Assembly: GCA_003439945.1 (NCBI GenBank)
Contig: QVRM01002122.1
Location: 52,501-116,500, forward strand
Length of the DNA stretch: 64,000 nucleotides
Source of the DNA: Dermanyssus gallinae
Taxonomy: Eukaryota; Arthropoda; Arachnida; Mesostigmata; Dermanyssidae
Reading direction: 5' to 3'
Positions 48,859 to 64,000 of the stretch are shown in pieces (the first letter of the stretch is position 1; every line of letters starts with the position of its first letter). The translations under genes were made by a program, and so were the position numbers. The notes under the pieces are model-generated. The model made no database searches and had not been told where the DNA came from. It saw only the letters and a list, made by a program, of their open reading frames with translations.

Positions 48859-50717
48859 CTTCTTTTTCTCTCGCTACCTCATTCAAACAGAGCTGTTCTA
48901 CCAGAGAAACATTCACGCAGCTGGTAGTGGTGTGGTGCTGTTGTTGCTGCTGCCGCTGCTGCTGCTGCGGTTGCCGATGACATCGTCACGGCTAAGCGAG
49001 CCGCCCGAGCACCTGTACGTAGGTAGTAGCGGGTGGTGGATAGATGACCAATGGCCATTTGTTGTCATCATTGGCCACCAAAAAAAAGAACCGCCAACCG
49101 CAACGACGACAACTCTAAGACAAATGCCGTCGACAATGAGCTACAATATGCATGGTGTAGCATCGACGCCAGACGCTGTTGTTGTCTTTGTTGTTGTTGT
49201 TGTTGTTATGGCTGTCGTTGTGTCTCCCGTCTTCCTCACGGCGAGCCGGGAGAACGATTAACCTTTGTTGACTGGCCGGCAAAACCGCCTCCTCCACCGC
49301 TAGGTAATTGTCGATGTATGCCTCTTGCCCTGCTGCTGCTGATGCTGCTGCTCGACGCCGGCACGGTAGCGTAGCAGTAGTTAGCAGAAGAAGGCTCGAG
49401 GAGCCTTACACAACAAACGGTCCTGGCTAGTGCACCAGATGATGATGATGATGGTGTTGGTGATGGTGATGATTATAGTGTTGGCAGTGATGGTGATGAG
49501 GGTGGTGGCTGTGCGGTGGTAATACGGACGTATGTAGTTGCCTCGAACAAGACGACGAAGAAGAAGAAAAGGAAGAAGAGGAAAAACAGGAACAATGTTG
49601 CCGCTAGATGTCTTTGTCAGTCGTCGTGTCTTTGTCTTTTTCTCCCTCTCTCTCGCTCTCTCTCTTTCTCGGTATTTTTTCCTTTTCCCGCGGCGCTCTA
49701 TCTCGTTCAGGTAGACAGCGTAGGTGCTCGTAGTAACGTACGCACCCGGGCCTACTCGTCCACAGGCGGATGAACAAGTGAACAATCGACTCCGAGCTGA
49801 CTGACTAGAAGCTTGGCTGGCCAGACGAGATGTGTTCCTAGTTTTCGCGAGCAATACTTATAATGCTACTACTACTACTACTACGAATACTACGATATAA
49901 TAGAAATGACAGTAAATCAGTGCGCTTAGTAGCTACGATGTTAGCTAGACACGGTCGATACGAAGGCAGACAGGTCCTTTTTGGTCTACATCGGCAAGCA
50001 ACCGACTAATATCTCGTTCCTCCACAATTAGTTTAAGGGTTCTCTTCTCTATCTCTCTCTCTCTGTCATTTGCCCGATCTCGGCGTCATCTCCATTTGCC
50101 GTCCGTTGTTTCTGCTCTGGCCTTGTTCTTTTTTCGGACACGACACCACGAACAGACCGACAGACAGACATTCAAGCACAGATCAACGGAGAACAGCAAG
50201 AGGTGGTCGTCGTCAACGATCATCAAGACTCGAGTGGATGATGTTCGTTACGAGGACGGTTCAGCACGTAATTTAGCCGTATTCGTAGATTGACGACGTC
50301 GAAGTCGATTTTTCCGCAGAGTTACACGATCACTCTTCTTCTTATTCCGTGGTCATGAGACCGCTCTTAGTCGAAAGACGAGAGCAGACGACGAGCAACC
50401 AGGAGCAAGCGGTCAATGGCTGTTCCTAGTTGTAGTTGTGTTTGTGGTTGTTATTGTTGTCGCTGTTATTGTCGTTGTTGTTGGTGCTATTGTCGTCGGC
50501 TGTTGTTTTTGTTATTGCTTCTGCAGCAGCATGCTGCCCCCACCGCCACCACCACCACTGTGGTCGCCATAGGGCAATTATCTCAAATTGCCACTTGTCG
50601 CCGATGTAGCCGAGCTTCCCTCTTCACACCAGCCGCCAGCAGCTCGCTGAGGCAACCACTGCCCTGCTATTCAAGTCAGGGCAGACAAACAGGCTGATAA
50701 ATGGACACGATAGAGAA

Positions 50718-50738
50718 GAAGATATATATATATATATA
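50718..50738. repeat. short (TA)n microsatellite
   Basis: About 10 TA units in the klu intron. Confidence 0.9.
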
Positions 50739-50895
50739 GGTAGATCGATGGCGAACTAGATTTTCGACCGCAGGTATTACCATTATTATTATTGGATGTT
50801 ACTGACCCGGCTACTTGAGACGAGAGAAATACAAGCGCGGGCGACAACGCCACCAATAATTGGCAGACGTAGCAACAACAAGAAGAAAGACAACC

Positions 50896-50961
50896 AAAAC
50901 AGCAACAATAAAGACAACGAAACAACAACAGCAACAATAAAGACAACGAAACAACAACAGC

Positions 50962-51010
<49 letters not shown>

Positions 51011-51028
51011 GCAGCAGCAGCAACCATA
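50896..51028. repeat. (CAA)n array with a duplicated leader
   Basis: A segment AGCAACAATAAAGACAACGA is present twice (50899 and 50931) before about 18 CAA triplets and a short (CAG)n. Repeat growth by local duplication is evident. Confidence 0.9.
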
Positions 51029-52552
51029 GGTCGACAAGAATCACAACTACCCTTGCTATCGAAGCGACACCGACCGCGATTTGACATTTGACGCGACGTG
51101 GGTGTTTATATGTGTCTGACCGTCTGTGTACAGCCGCCCCCCGCACGCACGCCTTCTGCGTGTCGCATTCATGTCGAACATACAAGTAAAAGGGGACAAG
51201 ACAAAGACCGCGGGGTCAGACAGACAACAAAGCGCTCTCGATTCGAGCCGCTCTATAGAAGAGAAGACCGGCTACAGCAGCAGCAGAAGCAGCGGCAGCA
51301 GCAGTAGTATGTGAGACGTACAACAAGACAACAATCGTCTATGCAAAAGCGCAAGTAGGTTTCTCTGTTTGTGTCAATCGTAACCAGCCAGCCAGCCCGT
51401 CGGCCGCCGACTGGCAACAACACCAAGTAACCAAGCAAGCAACCATCAATCTCGATGATCGTTTCATTCGAGTCGAGTTGACAACGTCGGTTTGTATGGC
51501 TACAACATTTCCCATCACCCCTCTCTCTCTCTCCGTCCTCTCCTCTCCTCCCCTCTCTCTCTCTCTTCCTCTCTTTCGGTGTGTGTCTCTCCACTCAAGT
51601 ATCGAGGGTACTGAAATACTGAAATCGGTGCGAATGTGGCGTCGTCCTCGACGTCAGGGCAAGCGCGTCCGCAGCTACAAAGACGGGTCCAAGCCGGTCT
51701 GTCGTCGACGAAGATCATGCCACCCACCCACTGTGCAGTCATTGAGCTATCGCATTTGTCACGGTTTATATACGGGGCCATGGTTTCAGTGGTGACAGTA
51801 TACGTTACAACAGTATATGTTCGACTCGGTATACGGAAGGTGCACAGACGGTGAAATAGAGTAGGGAACATTTAGAGGGATAACGGGAGCGGGAGAGAGA
51901 AGTGGGTTATCACTATAATAGGCCCGCCGTCCGTTGATAGCGAACTATACATACGTAGCAGATGCGGGATCGACGTAAGTCGATGACACGTAAAGTAACG
52001 TCTGCAAAGCAGACCAAAGCAAGCACAGCCAGGCAAATGACAGGAAGAGCATACCGCATGCCTTATACGTACGCAGGTGTTGCTGCTGCTGCTGATGGTT
52101 CGACTACCACCCGCAAGTACTAAGATGCTGAATCTAGCAGCAGACGACGTAGATAGACGGCCAATTGTAGGCAACGACCTGTTAGGCCACAATGATGATG
52201 AGCGAACACGAAGCCCTGCTGTTGCTGCTACACTGCTAAGAAGATAAGACGGCAGCATCGCCTCTTCTTCGTTCGCCATTATCATAGTCGCCACAGCTGA
52301 GCCCCGTACCCCCCGTCCGCCCTCCTCCGCCCCCACCGGCTTGTCGTGGGAACAGTGTGGCGACGAGTTCGTCCGATCGTCGGACGAACAGATAGACGGA
52401 CAGCTAGTGAGGTACCGAAGCCTTCTGGCCGCCTCGAGAACTCCTCGGCATGCCCTGACCGATTACTCAACGAAGGCCGCGCGACGAAGCGAGGTAGGCG
52501 AAAAAAATAGGCCAAATGCATCGGTGGAGATACGAAATACGCACACATAGAT

Positions 52553-52576
52553 TTATATATATATATATATATATAT
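52553..52576. repeat. short (TA)n(TG)n microsatellite
   Basis: About 11 TA units followed by TGTGTGTG. Confidence 0.9.
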
Positions 52577-53718
52577 GTGTGTGAAGACAGAGCGAGGGGA
52601 GGGGGAAGAAGAACGAATACAGAGGAAAACGAGAACTCACTCCGAGGCCCTCCGTCTTCTTCATTTATTGTGTCGATCCCTCAGAGCACAATACCTCAGT
52701 GAAGCGAGATCAGGAGCAGAGGGTAGGGGGGAGCGAGTAAGTGCGAAAGAGGGATAGAGCTGAATGAACTCCGTTTTGGACTAGCTGAACCTATAGCCGC
52801 CAACGCCACCACCACAACTTGTGTATTGTGAGTCTTCACTCACTCGCTTCGCTTGCTCAAGTCGGCCAGAGTGCAAGACATTGTTGCGTTGTGTGAGTAG
52901 GCCAACAACCAACACCCAGTGAGGCTGTAAACTGGGGCCTCGCATTCGCCTTCACTCCGGATTGTCCTCCTTCAGAGATGCTGCCAGTTTTGATATTACT
53001 CCTACTACTTCTACTACTACTTCTGCTACTACTACTATAACTATTAATACCACGGCGGCTACTTCATAGCGCAGCGCATCGGCTGTTTTCTGTCATTTCT
53101 CTCATTTCTGTTGCTCGATCACCTCCCATCTCGACATGAGAAAAGAAAAGATACGCTCGACACATACATCCACCCTCCACCATAACACCCAAACTACCAT
53201 TCACCACCCACTCACCCATACATCTACCTACCTACCCAACTAACCAACCAGTCCAATGCTTACACAACAAAGCGCAATATGGGGAAGGCCCAGCTGAGAA
53301 CCAGACTGAAGCCGGTCGTCTGAGGGCAAGACGTGCGTAATGGCGATCGCTGTCTGCGCTGCGTGTGTGAATGAGGGGCCGGTTGGACGCCTACAATCTA
53401 GGTTGTCCGGATCGTCTCGAATCGAGACCTGTTCTTCAACCTACTTACTGTCCCAACACCGATATTAGTTGTCTGTTTGGTCTCGCGCATGCTCTCTCTC
53501 TTTCTCTCTCTCTCTGAGTCTGTCTGGCTGACATCAAGCTTTCGAAGTGGGGGTACCCGCCCTTGGCTAACCTGAATCTCGGAGCAGGTGGCACTTCGTG
53601 GGAGTTTGTTGAGGAGTAACATTCAACCGTTCCCCAGTTCAACCGTACTGTGGAGATCCAATACCGAGAGCGGTGATCCAAGTCATCATTTAGAAATTTT
53701 GAGAATACGAATGCTTTA

Positions 53719-53772
<54 letters not shown>
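53719..53772. repeat. (TA)n microsatellite
   Basis: About 26 TA units bounded on both sides by ACCTA/TACCT, in the klu intron. Confidence 0.95.
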
Positions 53773-53775
<3 letters not shown>

Positions 53776-55037
53776 ATTTCTAAAGTCTGACCTGTAACGC
53801 GAAACTAAAGACGGTACACGACCGTTCGTAATGCATCATCGACCCAGCGTTCCCAACGACCACGCGATTAAGTTGACAATCAACAACAAATCTATGAAGA
53901 AGACGACGACGACGACAATACCCGACGACCCTCTCGGCACTACTCAAACGCGTCCTTTGTCTTTCTAGCGTTTGGCGACCGACAACGCATATCTAGCATA
54001 TCGGCGGACCTTGGGGACAAACCAGCACTTCTCGTGCGTTGTCTGTCTGTCGGGCGGCGGTGGTTGCGAATCGATTTATCTGCATGCGCCCTCCTGCTGC
54101 CCCTTGCTAGGTAGCTACCTAAAGGGCCAATGAGGTCTATAGCTCAATCGCTGGATGATCTAAGGGTGGTTACACGGCGCAGGCAAAGCGCAGGTTCACC
54201 GCTTAACGACGAAGGCGGAAAGCATTCGTGGGCTCTTCTTTTTCGGCGGCCCGCGGTTGGTCCTATTCGTCGTCGTGGTCGTCGGTGTTGTCTTTTTCCT
54301 CTAATTCTCCCCCTCCGCCTCCTCTTTCTCGACCTCCTCGCGGACCTCCTTTTTCTCGTCGTCTCCGTCGTTCGTTCATTGTGAATCACCTGCAGACATC
54401 AGCGCGGTCCGTTCACAGTCTACAGAGACGGCGACTTCCTGCGCCGCTACGAACGGCTTCGGGCCGTGTCTTAAATTGCGACTGCTCGCCATTACCGCCC
54501 TCGCCTTCATAGACGGCAATGCGGTGTAGAACAACGGGCTGACGGTCGGGTCGTGGTTGTCGACTACAGCTTCTACTACGGCTTCGACTGCTGCCTTCTA
54601 ATGTTACTGCTGCTACTACTGCTACTAAAGACTACTACTATTACTACTACTACTACAACTACGACGACGACGACAATTCTTCTACGACTTCTACCATCGA
54701 AGGAGGCAGCGGCGAACACGGCCCGACCGACCTTAATTGGGCTACATATGCATTTGTTGCCATCCATTGTCAGCCGCCGCTGAATCGGGCCTGCTCACGC
54801 TTGAGCGGGCCACCTCGATCTCGCTCAACAACAACAACAGCATCGCCATCGGGCCCGTAATGGCAGCAGAGGTCATGCATCCTCCATCTCGTACATATCT
54901 ACCTGTCTGTTCGTCTGTCTATTGTCCGATCAATCTGACAACGCAGTTTGCGATTTCCACAACTGCGATAAATGGCACCGAGAGCTGTAAAGTAGCAATC
55001 GATGACGACGATAACACGACAATCAATTTTTTTTTTA

Positions 55038-55040
<3 letters not shown>

Positions 55041-55129
<89 letters not shown>
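55041..55129. repeat. longest (TA)n microsatellite
   Basis: About 89 bp of TA with one AA slip near 55070, about 370 bp from the klu exon 1 donor on the intron side. Confidence 0.95.
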
Positions 55130-55132
<3 letters not shown>

Positions 55133-55496
55133 CGTTTATATTCTCTAAATACCTACGTGATGACTAAAATGACGGTGGGTGTATTTGATATCGTGCCACC
55201 CTGATAGGCCACCCTACCCTGGCTTAGTCCTTAGGCCGAGCTAAGGATATAAAAGTGTCGTTGTCAAAGCGTTGAGAAAAAAAAACCTGACACATTGTAG
55301 ACACATTGTAGGACCGTTCAACGGGGCGATGATGAGGGTGATGATGCTGATAAACGTGACACAAAAACTGCTTAACAACAAGACATGCGACAGACACTGC
55401 AATTGCCTCCATACATACATACATGCATACATACGTACATACACAAATACCTACATACCACTATAGTGGTAAAGCTGCACTCGAGCACACGCTTAC

Positions 55497-56306
55497 CGGA
55501 GGAGGCGCGGTGGGGGTGTAGCAGCTTGTCGTCATTGTCGACGTCGTAATGACGCCGGCCAGACAGTCTGTAAGTGAGCCCATCATTGTATGCTGGCTGT
55601 TGCTGCCGGTACTGCTGGTCGTTGAGGTTGTCGTTGAGGCGGGCGCGACTGTAGCTGCAGCTGTTGCTGCTGTTGTAGTCGGTGTCGCTGCGGAGGCTGC
55701 GGGGGTTGCTGGGGTTGTGGTTGAGATAGTTGTCGTCGTCGAATGGTTGCTGAGGCGGCCTACCACATCGTCGATGCGTTTCCGCTTGAGCAGTAGCACT
55801 GACGTGGTGTCGTCCTTCATGGTCGTCGTTGACGTTGTCATCGGCACGTCATCGTGCTGGGGGTGCTGGGGGTGCTGATGCTGCTGGTGGTTGACGGCAG
55901 AAATGATGAGATCTCTGGCCAGGCGGTTCGAGGCGGCGACAGCGTTGTTGTTTTGATGGTGATGGTGGTGGTGGTGGCTCTTGCTCTTGTTGTTGAGGTT
56001 GTCGCCACCGGTACTGCTGTTGATGATGTTGTTGTGGTGGTGGTTGTACATGTAGTTGTGGTGGTGGTGGTGGTGGGTGTTGTTAGTGTTAGAGGTGCTA
56101 TTGCTGTTGCTGTTATTTTTCTTCTTTTTGCTTGCCATTAGCAGCAACTCGTTGTCCTTCTTCTCGCAGCGGCGTACCATGCTGGCAACCGTCATGCTGA
56201 GCAAGTCCGCCGAGCTGACGGCGCTCATCGGATGTTGTCCGATCTGGCCGAGGTGGCCGGACACGGTGGTTGGCGACAGCGGCACGTGCTGGTTCAGATC
56301 CAGCAT
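55497..56306 (-). CDS. klu: klumpfuss-like zinc-finger protein, N-terminal coding exon
   Basis: This is the first coding exon of a predicted nuclear transcription factor. It gives 270 codons from an ATG at 56306, and an in-frame TGA lies two codons upstream, so this Met is the first available one. The reading frame runs to a strong splice donor (GTAAGC at 55496-55491) and ends exactly on a codon boundary (phase 0). That matches the phase-0 acceptor of the zinc-finger exon 14 kb further on. The start (MLDLNQHVPLSP) and residues 20-60 are non-repetitive and protein-like. Two His-rich blocks follow (about residues 78-91 and 111-117), then a basic KRKR patch near residue 174 that could be a nuclear localisation signal, and a long Thr/Ala/Ser-rich tail typical of fly transcription factors. 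No domain is visible here. Assignment to klu rests on strand, phase and position and is inference. A further small exon in the intron cannot be excluded. Confidence 0.6.
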
Positions 56307-57599
56307 CTCAGATCACCATGCGGTCGCTTCGCAACGGCGGGGCTGGCCGGCTGGCTGGCTGGTCGGGCTGAGCTGGTCGACGGTGCGTCGACGTGCAGGC
56401 GTGCATGCACGTATGCGCGTTCGATCAATCGATCGATCGCTCGGTCCCTTGCACGATCTCGTTGACTTCACGTTGACCACGACGACGACCAAGAACGCCA
56501 CAGCGACACGATACTGGCGATATCAGTCAAGTCGCTGCTGGAGGTAGAGGTGGTGGCAGAAAACACCTGCGTCAGTCACCGTCGGTTACTTCGTCGGAAC
56601 TAGTAACGGCGGCAGGAGGAGGAGGTGCGGTAGCTGAGGTTGTTGTTGATGAGGTTGTTGAAGTGATGATAGTTCTGCTGGGTAAGCCAAAGCGCGAAGC
56701 CAAACCCACCTCAGCAATGATGATCCTGCAATGAGTGAACGCAAGAAGCGACAGTCACCAGGATGCGGTCGTTGAATTGTGCGATTCACGAGTACAACAC
56801 TAACAACCACGACAACACGACGACGACGACGGCGATGATTAAAACGACGATAGTAACAACAGTAACAACACTGACATTAACAGCGACGACGGTGGACCCT
56901 AAGTCGCTGATTTGACATATCTTATAGCCATATCTCAGGCTAACCGAGCGTAACCGACGACGTATCGGTTTGGGTGATGGTGATGGCTTGGTAAAGTGCA
57001 ACGTCCAACGGCAACAACATTATCTTATTAGCACAACTACTACAGCAATGACATTAACGTACAGTAACAGCGCACTTAATCCGTTCGAGAAGCAGCGAAG
57101 AGTTGGAGCCGAAGTTTCAGTTCGCACTGACACCGACAAACGAGTTGTCTCTTTTTCGTAGGTAATATGTAGTTGGTTGGTGGGTGAGTGGGTTAGTTAG
57201 CTGACGTCCGACGTAATCTCTTCGGATCTCCTCGGAAGCACAGAAGAGCCGCACAGTGAACGAGAGAGACAGATGAAGGTAAACAGATACCAACACCACA
57301 ATGAGGACGACGACGACGACGACGATTACAACAATAACAACAAAGGTCACTGGAACGCAGCGGGCATCAATAGGTCACCGCTGGTCACAACAACAGTGGG
57401 GATCGTGGGTGTGTGTTTGAGTGAACCAGAAAACACGAACCGAGTACGAACTCTGGCTACTCTGGTTCTTTCTACTGATGGCTACGAACAACTGGCTGGC
57501 TGGTGTCGGCGGTAGCAACAGAAACACGCACGCTCAACCTGCCTGCGCCTCTCTCGAGCACGTGTCACAGTCTGAAAGCAACCAGCTCGGTGCGTCCGA
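56307..57599. other. sequence directly upstream of klu exon 1
   Basis: Probably klu 5' untranslated or promoter-proximal DNA. It contains GGCTGGCCGGCTGGCTGGCT-type repeats (56341-56362), a TCGATCGATCGATCG-like tract near 56425-56440, and CAA/CGA triplet runs. No other gene is seen. Confidence 0.4.
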
Positions 57600-58060
57600 A
57601 GTGTACCCGCTGGCGCCCTTTCCCAGGTGGGCGGAGCATTTGTCGTCGTCGTCGTCGCCGCGGCCGCCGCCACCTCCACCACCCCCTCATGGGCACCCCG
57701 CTCGCTCATCTCCCCCCCGCACCGGCGTCGGCGCCGGTGCCGGCGCCGGCACCAGTTCTCTCGGACCAGCTGTTGGCGGACTGGTGGCGCCGGTGGCGGC
57801 TCCGGGCTCTAACGAACAGAGGCCAGAGGGCCGCGCAGACGCCCAACGCCGCTGGTGGTGGGGGCGGCGCCAACGCGCGCCCGCACTATGACCGAGGGGG
57901 CGGAGTTAAAACATCCGCCGCTGCGGCCACCGCCGCGGCCGCCGTCATCGTTGGCGGCTGCTGGCAGAGGTTGCGGCGCAGCGCCGCCAGATGGCGCCAG
58001 GCCGCCACCACCAGCGAACCAGCGACTCTGCGCGGTCGACCGGTTGGCTGGTAACTACCA
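57600..58060. promoter_or_regulatory. CpG-rich block upstream of klu; possible promoter or 5' untranslated exon
   Basis: This is the most GC- and CpG-dense stretch outside the klu zinc-finger exon. It lies 1.3-1.75 kb upstream of the klu ATG on the sense (minus) strand. It contains a perfect 18-bp palindrome at 57736-57753 (GGTGCCGGCGCCGGCACC) and a GC-box-like GGGGGCGGAG near 57895-57904. Open frames across it are GC-biased artefacts (Ala/Arg/Pro-rich) with no domain. A role as promoter or first untranslated exon of klu is inference from position and composition only. Confidence 0.3.
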
Positions 58061-61214
<3,154 letters not shown>

Positions 61215-61386
61215 TGTTAAGTTACGGGTGATCGACGCGAGGCCATGTTTTTGAGACAGATGATGTCATTGGCCGTTTGTAGAGGGAACGTGGCTTCAAT
61301 CATAGGCGCAATGAAATGAAAAGGGAACAAAGCAGACCTGGCTCGTTCTAAACGTTCATACCTCACAATTGTTACAACTGAATGAT

Positions 61387-61390
61387 AATA

Positions 61391-61474
<84 letters not shown>
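61387..61474. repeat. (TAA)n microsatellite, second array
   Basis: About 28 TAA units broken once by an A-rich stretch near 61417-61425. It pairs with the array at 61110-61214 around a 173-bp non-repetitive spacer. Confidence 0.95.
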
Positions 61475-61475
<1 letters not shown>

Positions 61476-61714
61476 TTAATAACTCGATGCTCAGTTAGGT
61501 CGTGCATCAAGCTCGTACTAATCGAGTTTGTATTCGATAGACTGAATTTGTTTGCAAATCTGTACAACATAGATTTCAACGGGACACAGTGAACGAGTTA
61601 GACGGCAATCCTAGCACTGGGAATTGCGCATTTGATTGGCGGCAATACCTGTTCGATTGAGGAAATTGCCTCATTAATTCCAAACGCAACAAGAGTAGTG
61701 GCAGCTATTGAAAC

Positions 61715-61884
61715 GTCGAGCCCAGTGGCGTGATGCAGCATTCGCGTGTGCCTTGAGCGGCCGAAGGCGAGCCAAGGGTGCACGGATTCGATCCCCACAG
61801 TTGCACCTTTGTATTTATCGGGGTCCGTTTTATGAAGCAATGCGAGAGCGGTTCCGTGAACGTTAAACGTTGGCTGAGAGTCAG
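61715..61884 (+). mobile_element. tRNA-derived SINE-like repeat, copy 2
   Basis: This is the partner of the copy at 22503-22668, in the opposite orientation. The order is GTCGAGCCCAGTGGCGTGAT (A-box-like), CATTCGCGTGTGCCT, GGATTCGATCCCC (B-box-like), CACCTTTGTATTTATC, GAAGCAATGCGAGAGC and GTTGGCTGAGAGTCA. Similarity stops just after GAGAGTCAG. It lies about 240 bp downstream of the second (TAA)n array. No target-site duplication could be fixed by eye. Confidence 0.7.
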
Positions 61885-62619
61885 CTCGAAAAGTTAGCAG
61901 CTAGTGAAGCGTCGTATAGCTGCGACACGAAAGAATCTAATAGATCGGTGAGTGGTGGAAAAGCGATTACTGATATATAATCAGTGAGCGCGGCAATAAA
62001 ATCTTGCGCACCGGCTTTGCGACGATCTGCATTGCAATGCATCGCAAACTCAGCGGTACGCAACGCAAACCAACACACGCCAACGTAATAGAGAACGTGC
62101 ACCAGCGAGTACAACCTAACCGCTGTGCATGATATAAACATGCCAGTTCGTCAATTCGATTGTTTTTCTCAGTGTTGAAGGTATCTGCCGCGACTGTTAG
62201 CCCTCGTCTGGCGCAAAGTTGAGTACAGGCACCGCACTTGCGATGCCAACGTCCACAGTTGTGCTTAGGTCGTGCTTACGTAACAAATGTCAAAGGATTT
62301 CGTAGAACACGTGCTGACTGTATGAATGAAGCGGATCCTAGATGCTGTGACGGGCGGGCGGCACCGCCACCGTGAAGTATCTATCTGCCGTATTCTATCG
62401 AAACGAGCTGTCCGTCATCGTTAGACTAAACGGATACGACTAATGTTAAACAAATGCTGCAGACGACTCTGATAAACAAGATACGCTTGCTGGCAAATAT
62501 CTGCCGTCAATTTCTCATCAGATCCATCAGTGTCTTCACTCCAATCTTATCATACACTAAAGGTCAATCATATAGTATAGGCTATAATAGTGCTCAGGTT
62601 GCTGTATGCACATTTCTTT

Positions 62620-62647
62620 GTATATATATATATATATATATATATAA
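62620..62647. repeat. short (TA)n microsatellite
   Basis: About 13 TA units in unique AT-rich DNA. Confidence 0.9.
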
Positions 62648-63173
62648 TAGCTTAAAGGGCAAACTTTATTTAAAATGATTCAGATACACAAATCAAAAAG
62701 GGTTCAGCTTCTACGCCATTTTGGAATTGCACCCACGAGTCGTGACATCCTATGCGTACGCGCCTTGGTAGAGAAGGGTGAATCTTCATAGCGCTAATAT
62801 CACATCAACATTCATTCTTACTTTCCTTGATGACGTGACGTCGTTTTACCACATGTCTTCTTTGAATTGTCATGTCTAATTGCCCGCGTCATTCCTTCTG
62901 CAATTAACTAGCTTTGCTAATTGGGGCTTTCGGCGATGAGGGCCGTTTTCTGTGTGTGAGCTTAATTTGTCCCTCTTTGTTCAGGTGCTTGTCTGATACA
63001 TTCACGAACTGCATCAGCGATCAGCGATCTCGTATGTGAAACCTTACCACAATGTCACAGCCAAAATACGCATGTTACATACGCTAGGCGCCCTGACCAA
63101 ATTATGCAATTTAGCTTTTGATGAAATAACATCCGGTATGTTCTGCGGGTTATACGTATTGCAACAACATCCA

Positions 63174-63211
<38 letters not shown>

Positions 63212-63471
63212 CCCGCAGAGGATAGCGGATCTTATTTGATCACAACTAAATTGCACACTTTGTTTGGAGATGCCTAGTGTACTGTGGCTGTGTCCTGGCA
63301 TTGTGGTGCAATTTCACATACAAGGTGGCCGATGCGGTTCGTAGAAGAATCAAACAAGCAGCCGAAATAAATGGAAACATATTTACCTAGCACACACAAT
63401 GCCCCCTAGCAAAAGCTAGATAATTACTGAAGCGATGACACTGGCTATTAGACATGATCATGTATGATGAC

Positions 63472-63501
<30 letters not shown>
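63174..63501. repeat. two (TA)n microsatellites
   Basis: Arrays lie at 63174-63209 and 63473-63501. Around the first, TTCTGCGGGT (63138-63147) and ACCCGCAGAG (63211-63220) form a short inverted repeat. Confidence 0.9.
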
Positions 63502-63506
<5 letters not shown>

Positions 63507-64000
63507 GCTTCGCCGACACATCATTAGAAACGTACGACTGTAGATACATCACTTTTTTTTGTAACGTATACCTTGCTCATAAACTTTAGGTAAATTGTGC
63601 GTTCCTATCAAAATACACACGTTTGCCTTGCAATCGCACGCCTTTTATTGGTTCAGCACTGCTTTGAACAGCATAACACAACAAACAACTCTAGTCGCTG
63701 ACCTGTAAAATCAATATTTTTTTTTAGTGTAATGGACAGTTAAGTTCGCCTGCATGCTACAGTCAATGCCGGAAGGCTTAAAGGGAAAACTTGACGAAAC
63801 ATCACGGGGGACAGATTCCCCAGGCCGGCCCATTGTATGGCCCTAAAGGTACCCGTTACCTTATTGTAGGTCTTACTGCTGTAGCCCTTATCTCGAAGGT
63901 CTACGGGTACTTAATCTTGTATCTTCCTTGACCCTGCTATTGTTGCGCAATAAGTAACTCATGTGCCGTTGTGTACATTATCTTGCGCATTCTGCGCACG

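Larger units (their letters stand above)
41426..55496 (-). other. predicted large klu intron, about 14 kb
   Basis: The stretch between the GTAAGC donor at 55496 and the CTTGCAG acceptor at 41426 is a single intron in the proposed model. It holds dense degenerate trinucleotide repeats (CAA/GTT, CAT, CTG), CTGT/CCGT-type tetranucleotide runs, several (TA)n arrays and local hairpins, but no recognisable transposase, reverse transcriptase or second gene. The open frames inside it translate to homopolymeric or two-letter protein and are best explained by the repeats. Large introns that carry regulatory DNA are usual for developmental transcription-factor genes, so enhancers may lie here. I cannot point to specific binding-site clusters by eye. 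Confidence 0.5.
61885..64000. other. AT-rich right end of the window
   Basis: Unique sequence with three (TA)n arrays and only short frames. Nothing coding or structural is supported beyond the repeats listed. Confidence 0.5.

Noticed and set aside
57503..58054. Plus-strand frame of 183 codons in the CpG-rich block
   Set aside because: Ala/Arg/Pro-rich reading of GC-rich DNA, open in several frames, with no domain.

Overview
The window is eukaryotic nuclear DNA, most likely from an arthropod. The main evidence is a C2H2 zinc-finger gene that matches the klumpfuss (klu) family, spliced with GT-AG signals. Mariner (DD34D) transposons, tRNA-like SINE heads and a very high density of (TA)n, (CAA)n/(GTT)n and (CAT)n microsatellites support this. 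There are no operons, no prokaryote-like gene packing and no CRISPR. A mite or other chelicerate is possible, but the sequence alone does not settle the order.

Layout. Positions 1-39,500 are almost entirely non-coding. They alternate between GC-moderate islands of degenerate trinucleotide repeats (about 1-2,570; 9,560-11,760; 14,270-18,500; 19,640-21,600; 25,960-27,900; 31,300-33,400) and AT-richer stretches that carry decayed mobile elements. In the AT-richer stretches I recognise: a mariner relic (5,087-6,330) split by a 3'-end retroelement fragment with a perfect 10-bp target-site duplication; a reverse-transcriptase relic (about 12,000-12,650); a complete-length but dead mariner with both inverted repeats and TA duplications (22,955-24,240); tRNA-derived SINE-like sequences; and a roughly 475-bp fold-back element (34,987-35,460).

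Positions 39,500-58,060 hold the one convincing host gene, on the minus strand. Coding exon 1 (56,306-55,497) ends at a GTAAGC donor. A 14-kb intron full of simple repeats follows. The terminal coding exon (41,425-39,676) carries a PLDLS motif and four C2H2 fingers. Both exon junctions are phase 0, so they fit together. The terminal exon changes reading frame at least three times while still reading as sensible protein, which points to uncorrected indels in the assembly or to a damaged allele. A CpG-rich block at 57,600-58,060 upstream of exon 1 may hold the promoter or an untranslated exon.

Positions 58,480-64,000 are again AT-rich with microsatellites, twin (TAA)n arrays and a second copy of the SINE seen at 22.5 kb. 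Apart from klu, most open frames in the window are translations of simple repeats (poly-N/Q/T, poly-V/L/C, YIYIYI) and are not annotated. I found no clear evidence of a novel multi-gene system. The most informative items are the klu gene structure with its frame breaks, the nested transposon insertion and the fold-back element.
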